This document shows positions 6,633 through 12,271 of a stretch of DNA of 15,994 nt, in pieces. The notes beneath the pieces were generated by a model. That model had not been told where the DNA came from, did not search any database, and was given only the letters and a program-made list of their open reading frames with translations. Both the position numbers and the translations under genes were made by a program. Within the stretch, counting starts at the first letter, position 1. Each line of letters begins with the position of its first letter. This DNA comes from Dehalococcoidia bacterium UBA2979 (GTDB lineage Bacteria > Chloroflexota > Dehalococcoidia > UBA2979). The stretch lies in assembly GCA_002348225.1 (NCBI GenBank), contig DEAP01000115.1, forward strand, positions 1 to 15,994, written 5' to 3'.

Positions 6633-7165
6633 AATCGTATCAGGGTTTCCGAATTGCTAGATTCCGTGTTCGGTGCAACGTCAACATCAAAAAGCACCGG
6701 TTGTTCAGGGGGAATATAGGTAACGTTGTCTAGCGTAGTTTTGATATCGTCCAGGAGCTCGTCCGCTGACAGGAACGCTCGATAGGATGCGGCATACCTG
6801 ATATACGTGACCATATCCACCCGTTTGAGTCTATTCATAACGACCTCTGCCAGTAGTCGACTCTCAATTTCATTTCCCTGGGTAACTACTTGGTCTTCAA
6901 CTTCGGTAGCAAGTTTGGTCAGTGCGTCGGGAAGGACGTGTTTTTTGTGTGCGGCATGGGCTAAGCTGTTAAAAAGTTTTTCCCTATTGAATCTCTCTTT
7001 TCTCCCGTCCTTTTTTCGGACGAGGAACGTGTCAAAAACAAATTCCTCAATCGTTATGAATTCCAGACCACATTGGAGACAAAGCTTTTCTCTTTGCACA
7101 GAAGTAGTACTGACAGTGATATCTTGCAGCTTATTTTGAGGTGACTCACAATTTGGACAATTCAT
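6620..7165 (-). CDS. nrdR: NrdR, transcriptional repressor of ribonucleotide reductase genes
   Basis: NrdR senses ATP/dATP through an ATP-cone and represses nrd genes by binding NrdR boxes. From the ATG at 7165 the protein has 181 residues: a zinc ribbon with cysteines at 3, 6, 29 and 32 (CPNC and CLQC), then the ATP-cone beginning VRKKDGRKERFNREKL (49-64) and ending near YIRYAASYRAF (121-131), then about 50 polar residues, longer than usual. I chose 7165 because NrdR proteins normally begin M-x-CPxC and AGGG lies six bases upstream; the open frame extends to 7252 but those 29 residues are not NrdR-like. The zinc ribbon is odd: the DSR, IRRRR and RFTT elements are replaced by DIT, VQREK and EFIT, removing most arginines. 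No NrdR box was seen in this window. Confidence 0.9.
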   Translation of the reverse strand: MNCPNCESPQNKLQDITVSTTSVQREKLCLQCGLEFITIEEFVFDTFLVRKKDGRKERFNREKLFNSLAHAAHKKHVLPDALTKLATEVEDQVVTQGNEIESRLLAEVVMNRLKRVDMVTYIRYAASYRAFLSADELLDDIKTTLDNVTYIPPEQPVLFDVDVAPNTESSNSETLIRFQSS

Positions 7166-7317
7166 TTCGGGCCCTATCGTTGCCAAGAATTCATCTACAA
7201 AACTACTGCTGATCGAAAAATATAGGGTTAGAGAAGTCACAGAGTTTTGCACAAAGTGGGAGACGATATGTGCATTATTTGGCGATCTGTGAGGTCAGTT
7301 GAGCGCACTAACCTAGG

Positions 7318-7341
7318 AAAAATTTCAGGCTGAGTACCCTG
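7318..7341 (-). terminator. Weak candidate terminator after ftsZ
   Basis: Three bases after the ftsZ stop, the minus strand reads CAGG, an eight-base loop, CCTG, then AAATTTTT. The four-base stem is short for an intrinsic terminator and the T-run is only five long. It is placed correctly for the end of the dcw transcript, which is the main reason to list it. Confidence 0.25.
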
Positions 7342-7344
7342 TGG

Positions 7345-9030
7345 TTATCTGTCAGGGATTTCTTCATTAAAATAGGGAGCAGATTGCCTATTTTGATCTA
7401 AGGGACGTGGAGAGGCACTATCTGATTTTTCGTCAGTCCAGTCCGAGGGTGTATCAGCCGAGAGTGGTGGAGCTGGAGTTTTAATATCTGAGGTTGAGGG
7501 GTCTTGACTCTTAATACCCTCAATCGGGTCGATATTAGGTATCGGTAGCGCCTCACTCAATGACTTCCTTAGATCAGTGAGGGTAGGGATTGAACTCATA
7601 TCGGGTCGTTCGAGTTGTTTTGTGCTCTCATTGAGCGCCATATCGATTGTAGTCGGTTCAAATTGTTCAAAGTCTGCCGCAACTATAGTTACATGGATCT
7701 CATCATCTAAATCGTCCCGGAGCATCACGCCGGTAAACACGTCGCATTCTGTTGGGTGGGAACGTTCCCCTACTACTTCTTTAATTTTACGGATTTCCTC
7801 ACGGGTGAGTGGAGACTCATGGTTACTCGACGGACCTACAACATTAATAAGCAGTCGTTTAGCATTGGTAATATCAGTGTTAATTAGAGGATTTGCGAGC
7901 GCATTTTGCGCTGCTCCAACTGCACGAGCATCTCCTGAACAGCTTCCGATTGCAATGACTGCATCACCCGCGTGTTCTAGGGTCGAACGGAAATCAGAGA
8001 TATCCAAATTCCAAAGTCCGTTCACCGTGATTATCTCACTCAGTCCCTGAATGGCATCAGCCAATATTTTGTCGGTAAGTCTAAATTCATCTTCGATTCC
8101 AATTAAACCTAGATCATCAGCGCCCTCAGCAGTCGAAGATAATGCCAATAAATCATTCTCAATAACGATTACAGCGTCTACATTTTTCCTGAATTCTCCT
8201 AGTGCTGATTCGGCAATTCCGCGTTTCTTACTGCCTTCCCAACTAAACGGCATCGTCACTATTCCTACAGTTAAGACGTTATCTTCACCAATAGTCAGGC
8301 TGTTCGCAATTTCTGCAATTACAGGCCCTGCTCCAGAGCCAGTACCTCCGCCTAGACACGCCGTAATGAAGACAATCTCTGAGCCTTCGAGGGCTTGGTA
8401 AATGGAATCTTTTGCTTCTTCCGCGGCGGCTCTTCCTCTTTCTACTCGTCCGCCAGCACCTTTACCCCTAGTACGGGTTCGTCCTAGATGGATTTCATGA
8501 TCAACTTCTAGAGCAGCGAGTGCCCGACTGTCAGTATTTGCAATGATATACGTCACTCCAGGCACGGGTTCCATACGCCCCACTGAATTGGAGCCACCAC
8601 CACCCACTCCAATTACTGATATCTCCACCATATTGTCAAAATCGGGAATTTTACTCCGGTTACCTGTAAGTAGGGTGGGTTGTCCGCTAACAGGAGCGAC
8701 ATCCTGTCTGGGCGAATTATCTCTCGCAGGTCGTTTGAAGGTTTCTCCAATGTTTGTTGGTTCGTCCGAGTTATGATGCTCGGTTTCAGGTAGTTTCCTA
8801 CCCTTTGTGATTGCAGAAGTTATTGGCCGAGGAGGTCTCGGAGTGTAATGAACTCCTGGTTGTTGACCTGAGGAATGTCCTGGTTCATTTCGTACAAGCC
8901 TACTTGCGGTCTCCTGAGTCTTTGCTGAACGTAAATTTTTGACATCTTGCAAATAATTTCTAGAAGGGGTGGTTGATGGAGTATTATCACCAGAATTTTG
9001 TCGGATACCGAACTCGTTCACCTCGGTCAT
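7345..9030 (-). CDS. ftsZ: Cell-division GTPase FtsZ, divergent, with a long N-terminal extension
   Basis: FtsZ polymerises into the Z-ring. The 561-residue protein has a 133-residue polar, Pro/Ser/Thr/Asn-rich extension, then the tubulin-fold core (about 134-458) and a disordered tail of about 100 residues. Core motifs are GVGGGGSN (141-148), the ANTDSRAL nucleotide segment (164-171), the GTPase signature GGGTGSG (227-233), FSWEG (262-266), and the T7 synergy loop NLDISD (341-346) with both catalytic acids. Changes from usual bacterial FtsZ include GAGGRV where GAGxNP is normal, IENDLLA where IPND(R/K)LL is normal, and about seven extra residues at 297-313. The tail ends APYFNEEIPDR without the usual FtsA-binding IPxFLR-type peptide. 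The ATG at 9030 is supported by GGAAGG eight bases upstream. It follows ftsA by 29 bases. Confidence 0.96.
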   Translation of the reverse strand: MTEVNEFGIRQNSGDNTPSTTPSRNYLQDVKNLRSAKTQETASRLVRNEPGHSSGQQPGVHYTPRPPRPITSAITKGRKLPETEHHNSDEPTNIGETFKRPARDNSPRQDVAPVSGQPTLLTGNRSKIPDFDNMVEISVIGVGGGGSNSVGRMEPVPGVTYIIANTDSRALAALEVDHEIHLGRTRTRGKGAGGRVERGRAAAEEAKDSIYQALEGSEIVFITACLGGGTGSGAGPVIAEIANSLTIGEDNVLTVGIVTMPFSWEGSKKRGIAESALGEFRKNVDAVIVIENDLLALSSTAEGADDLGLIGIEDEFRLTDKILADAIQGLSEIITVNGLWNLDISDFRSTLEHAGDAVIAIGSCSGDARAVGAAQNALANPLINTDITNAKRLLINVVGPSSNHESPLTREEIRKIKEVVGERSHPTECDVFTGVMLRDDLDDEIHVTIVAADFEQFEPTTIDMALNESTKQLERPDMSSIPTLTDLRKSLSEALPIPNIDPIEGIKSQDPSTSDIKTPAPPLSADTPSDWTDEKSDSASPRPLDQNRQSAPYFNEEIPDR

Positions 9031-9059
9031 TTTGCTAACCTTCCATATCTTCTAATGAT

Positions 9060-10316
9060 TTACGCACCAAAAACCCCGGCAACTGCTCTAACAATAGAAG
9101 AGCCAATAGTACGAATCTCAGGGAGACTCTCGGGAATTTCATGAGTGGACCAATTCGCGGCCACAGATAATAAGCCAAGCGCAGCTGCGAACTCAGGCCC
9201 TGATATTTCATCTGGGAGATTGTGTATATGTTGCGGGGATAACTTCAGAGGTTTTTGCACTAAAATATGAGGACATCCTAAGTCCGCCGCAATTAATTTC
9301 GTCAGGTCCTCGATGTGATCGAGTCCCGACGTTCCCCCTACGAGTACTATACCGCCGCTGAGCTTAGTGAGGGGAATTATTTCTCGATCAATGTACTTGA
9401 GGGCAGGTTGAATAATATCAAATTCTATTCTTTTTTGAATAATTCTAGAAAGATAGGACCTTTTTTCAAGATGCGTCTCGCCATTAGTTTTCTTGATGGG
9501 AACTTCACTAGCCTTCGCTACGAACGAAGGGACACAGCTCCCATACTTAATCTTTACTGACTCTGGGTCTTTTGCTTGGAGTATTTCTCTTATGTCTTGA
9601 GTGACATTGGCACCGCCACTCTGAAAGGATCTCGATGAAATTATTTTACCATTGACGCAGACGGCAACGCTTGTGACCGAGTGACCAATATCAATTAATG
9701 CAACCGCTTGGTGCTTCTCGTCACGGCCGGCAACTGTTGAATGGACGGCTGCCGTGGCAGTCGGGATTGTTTCAGCAGTTTCAAGTGAAGCGCGCGACAG
9801 ACAATCTATCAGAGCATTTATTCCTCTAGAGTGCCCAGCGACTCCTACAGCGGAAACGGTGAGACTATCACCTCGGTGGCCCAGTGGGTTTAGTTTTTCC
9901 TCTGGACCGACATAGTAATGAAGTGGCACATAATCTAGTAATTGATATCCGATCGGCAAAGCATTGTTTAGTGCTGGCACCGCTGATTCATCTATTAGAT
10001 CTTTGTCTTTTTGGGTTATTTCTCGGTGCGGAGGAATTGTGATGGTATTTTCAGCATTAACCTGAACTGAAAGTGCACCACTGATCCCAAGATAGGTGGC
10101 TTCAACAACTAGATTTGAGTCGCAAGGTGGAAGTGTGTGTCGTATAGCTTGTACCGCATCGGGTAGAGCATTTTCAATTTTTCCACCCATGAAATGCTCT
10201 GTTCGTGACACCGCATGGTGCAAAATTTCAATAGAGTCAGTATTTTTCCTAGCAACGATGGTTACTACTTTCGAAGATTCGGGAAGCGTGACGGCAAAAT
10301 AATTTGATTCGTTCAT
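9060..10316 (-). CDS. ftsA: FtsA, actin-like membrane tether of the Z-ring
   Basis: FtsA links FtsZ to the membrane and recruits later divisome proteins. The 418-residue protein keeps the actin-fold layout: the 1C domain (about 70-160, with EATYLGISGA, EITQKD and PLGHRGDSL), the phosphate-2 loop VALIDIGHSVTSVAV (205-219), FQSGGANVTQDI (231-242), the IKYGSC element (256-261), and the adenosine motif GGIVLVGG (321-328). A C-terminal amphipathic helix (SIVRAVAGVFGA, 407-418) would bind the membrane. The N-terminal phosphate-1 loop, normally DIGTT/SK-like, reads AVTLPESSKVV here, so the aspartate and glycine are lost. Position between ftsQ (4-base overlap) and ftsZ supports the call despite the divergence. 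Confidence 0.93.
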   Translation of the reverse strand: MNESNYFAVTLPESSKVVTIVARKNTDSIEILHHAVSRTEHFMGGKIENALPDAVQAIRHTLPPCDSNLVVEATYLGISGALSVQVNAENTITIPPHREITQKDKDLIDESAVPALNNALPIGYQLLDYVPLHYYVGPEEKLNPLGHRGDSLTVSAVGVAGHSRGINALIDCLSRASLETAETIPTATAAVHSTVAGRDEKHQAVALIDIGHSVTSVAVCVNGKIISSRSFQSGGANVTQDIREILQAKDPESVKIKYGSCVPSFVAKASEVPIKKTNGETHLEKRSYLSRIIQKRIEFDIIQPALKYIDREIIPLTKLSGGIVLVGGTSGLDHIEDLTKLIAADLGCPHILVQKPLKLSPQHIHNLPDEISGPEFAAALGLLSVAANWSTHEIPESLPEIRTIGSSIVRAVAGVFGA

Positions 10317-11128
10317 CTCGCTGCAATCTCCAGGCCCGAAGTATCTATAGCAGTGATACCTCGAACAAGTGCCTTGTTTTTAAACCGGAGATCAACCTCG
10401 ATTGGTTTTGACTGAGCAGGTTTGGATATTTCGTAATGAACTATTTCCCAGAGTTGAAGTTTCTCTTCTAAATTGGAACTATCCCCCAATATGACCTGAT
10501 TCCCGTTTGATAGCCTTACGATTAGACCTTTGTCTTTGATAAACAGCAGTGTGGTATCTGCGAGTAGGTGTGTCATCTCTGGAAACTGATTTTGTAAAAT
10601 TTGTACCGCGTAGAGAGCGTCATGGTTTGGGGTCACCTCGGATGGATTGTCTGAACTGAATTCGATGATGGTAGGATTGTCGTTTGGAACGAAGTATTCC
10701 ATTATTTGTCCTGAGGAACCTATTGCTGCCCGCTTTGTTCCGGTCTGCCAGTAGGCCACTGGCTTATATTCTTCTATTTGTATGGTGAGTTGCATAAAGC
10801 CACTTCGAGTAACATGTGTGGATTCAACGGTAGGGATGCGTTGGATTTTTGCTGCAAGTTGGGCTGGAAAAATGAAGTCAATAATGGGATTTCGTAGCGT
10901 GGTCGTTTCTGCTATTGCCTCGTCAGTGTATTGATTTGTTCGTCCCTCGATCAGAATGGTGTTCGAAGCAGCCGAGGTGGGCTGAATTAGTGCACACACC
11001 AGAACCATGGTGAGGGTAGTTGTTACAACTCTGATGACCAGAATGCGAAAATTGGCTTTAGTTAAGTCAGTTCGAACTATTTTATACCTTCGGATCACGG
11101 GTAACATTGCTGACGCAAGTCTAATCAT
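10313..11128 (-). CDS. ftsQ: FtsQ/DivIB-family divisome protein
   Basis: FtsQ is a bitopic membrane protein that bridges early and late divisome subcomplexes. The 271-residue product has a basic cytoplasmic N-terminus (about 1-28), one TM segment (about 29-49), then a FtsQ-type POTRA domain starting ILIEGRTNQYT (58-68) and running to about IQIEEYKPVAYW (116-127). The FtsQ beta domain follows, with the EKLQLWEIV segment (about 214-222) and a final strand IEVDLRFKNKALVRG. Sequence conservation is low, as is usual for this family, so the call rests on layout and on its place between ddl (8-base overlap) and ftsA (4-base overlap). AGGA lies just before the ATG inside the ddl coding region, suggesting translational coupling. 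Confidence 0.9.
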   Translation of the reverse strand: MIRLASAMLPVIRRYKIVRTDLTKANFRILVIRVVTTTLTMVLVCALIQPTSAASNTILIEGRTNQYTDEAIAETTTLRNPIIDFIFPAQLAAKIQRIPTVESTHVTRSGFMQLTIQIEEYKPVAYWQTGTKRAAIGSSGQIMEYFVPNDNPTIIEFSSDNPSEVTPNHDALYAVQILQNQFPEMTHLLADTTLLFIKDKGLIVRLSNGNQVILGDSSNLEEKLQLWEIVHYEISKPAQSKPIEVDLRFKNKALVRGITAIDTSGLEIAAR

Positions 11129-12182
11129 GTGTCCTCACATCCTGACTAGTCTGTTCGCCACTTATTACTAACCTAGTGATTAATTGTTTAAAGGAAACAC
11201 CAGAATTTGCACATAGTATTGGGAACATGGATGAGGTAGTGAAACCTGGCGAAGTATTGATTTCCAGACAGTAGATATCATTTGTATCAGTCAAAAGAAA
11301 ATCAACACGGGCATAACTTCGTGCGCCGAGGAGGCGGAAAATTTTCAGCGCTAAGGTCTGTATTTTAGATGAGATATCATCGCTTACATCCGCTGGGACT
11401 ATTAATCGAGTGCCTGAATCTTTATATTTATGATCATAGTCGTAGAAGTCACTCGACGAAATAATTTCGCCAGTGCATGTGGATTGAAGGGTGATACCTT
11501 CTAGGACTCCGCACTCTATCTCCCTTGCGGTAATTGCCTCTTCGATTAGTATTTTCTCGTCGTATTTAAAGGCAAGGATGGCCGCCTCTGACAGCTCTGT
11601 TTTACTTCTTACCTTACTTACACCTATTGATGAGCCACCATTTGCCGGTTTTGTGAAAAGTGGAAATTGTAGTTCTTCAATCACTGCGCTGAGGGTGATT
11701 TGCGGGTCGTTTATGAAATCATGTTTACGAACAACCCGGTAAGACGGCTGCGGGATATTGTTGGCGGCAAAAAGTCCCCTCATCAGCTCTTTATCCATAG
11801 CGCTGGCTGATGCAGTGACACCCGACCCCACGTACGGCATATGTATTGAATCTAAGAAGCCCTGCAGTCTGCCGTCTTCACCACCCCTTCCGTGGATTAC
11901 AGGGAAGGCAACATCACAATCGCCAAGCTCTTGTAATACGGATTTATAATTGAGTATCCGATCACCTTTAATCCCAGTTACATCTCCCCAGCCTGAAATT
12001 CTGATCGAATTTAGCTGGGAAACAGATTCTTCATGGGTTAGCCAAGAGCCATCTTTACTGACTGCAAAAAATCGAAGCTCGACTTCGTCAGGGTTGTGAT
12101 TATCTAATATGCTAAGGGCGGAAGCTACTGATACCTCATGCTCGTCTGACTCTCCACCAAATATCAGGGCCACTCGCAGCAT
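11121..12182 (-). CDS. ddl: D-alanine--D-alanine ligase
   Basis: Ddl joins two D-alanines with ATP to make the dipeptide that MurF adds to the peptidoglycan precursor. From the ATG at 12182 the protein has 353 residues in ATP-grasp form: the N-terminal FGGESDEHEVSVASA (8-22), FPVIHGRGGEDGRLQG, the GSGVTASASAMDK segment, FTKPANGGSSIGV, the active-site YDYDHKYKDSGT loop, RVDFLL, and CLEINTSPGFTTSS with the metal ligands. Nothing essential is missing. The frame stays open to a TTG at 12224, adding 14 Arg-rich residues. I prefer 12182 because it begins at the conserved fold with AAGG nine bases upstream, and a promoter predicts transcription starting near 12218. That AAGG lies within a hairpin. 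Confidence 0.96.
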   Translation of the reverse strand: MLRVALIFGGESDEHEVSVASALSILDNHNPDEVELRFFAVSKDGSWLTHEESVSQLNSIRISGWGDVTGIKGDRILNYKSVLQELGDCDVAFPVIHGRGGEDGRLQGFLDSIHMPYVGSGVTASASAMDKELMRGLFAANNIPQPSYRVVRKHDFINDPQITLSAVIEELQFPLFTKPANGGSSIGVSKVRSKTELSEAAILAFKYDEKILIEEAITAREIECGVLEGITLQSTCTGEIISSSDFYDYDHKYKDSGTRLIVPADVSDDISSKIQTLALKIFRLLGARSYARVDFLLTDTNDIYCLEINTSPGFTTSSMFPILCANSGVSFKQLITRLVISGEQTSQDVRTHD

Positions 12183-12188
12183 GAGACC

Positions 12189-12207
12189 ACGCCTTAGCGT
12201 AAGGCGT
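12189..12207. promoter_or_regulatory. Hairpin covering the ddl ribosome-binding site
   Basis: ACGCCTTA and TAAGGCGT form a perfect 8-bp stem with a three-base loop. On the minus strand the 3' arm contains the AAGG that would serve as the ddl Shine-Dalgarno, ending about seven bases before the ATG at 12182. Folding could hide the site and damp ddl translation. It is not followed by a T-run, so it is not a terminator. If the upstream TTG were the true start, the hairpin would be coding. Confidence 0.5.
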
Positions 12208-12224
12208 CGCGTCCCTCTCAACAA

Positions 12225-12253
12225 AGCATACTTGTGATGCTGATCAATGTCTA
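12225..12253 (-). promoter_or_regulatory. Possible promoter for ddl
   Basis: On the minus strand TAGACA (12253-12248, five of six -35 matches) is followed by a 17-base spacer and TATGCT (12230-12225, four of six -10 matches). It fills the short gap between murG-murC and ddl. The start would be near 12218, leaving a leader of about 36 bases that includes the hairpin. It could supplement read-through from upstream. Confidence 0.45.
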
Positions 12254-12271
12254 GTTATTGTGGTTCAGTTA

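Noticed and set aside
7166..7252. 29-residue N-terminal extension of nrdR
   Set aside because: NrdR starts with M-x-CPxC and the 7165 ATG has a good ribosome-binding site; the extension looks like untranslated leader. No NrdR box or clear promoter was found in 7166-7344.
7577..8401. Two long plus-strand ORFs opposite ftsZ
   Set aside because: Antisense to the conserved FtsZ core; Ser/Ile-rich shadow translations without motifs.
8631..8700. Internal start for a short FtsZ at Met134
   Set aside because: No ribosome-binding site at proper spacing, while the far upstream ATG has GGAAGG.
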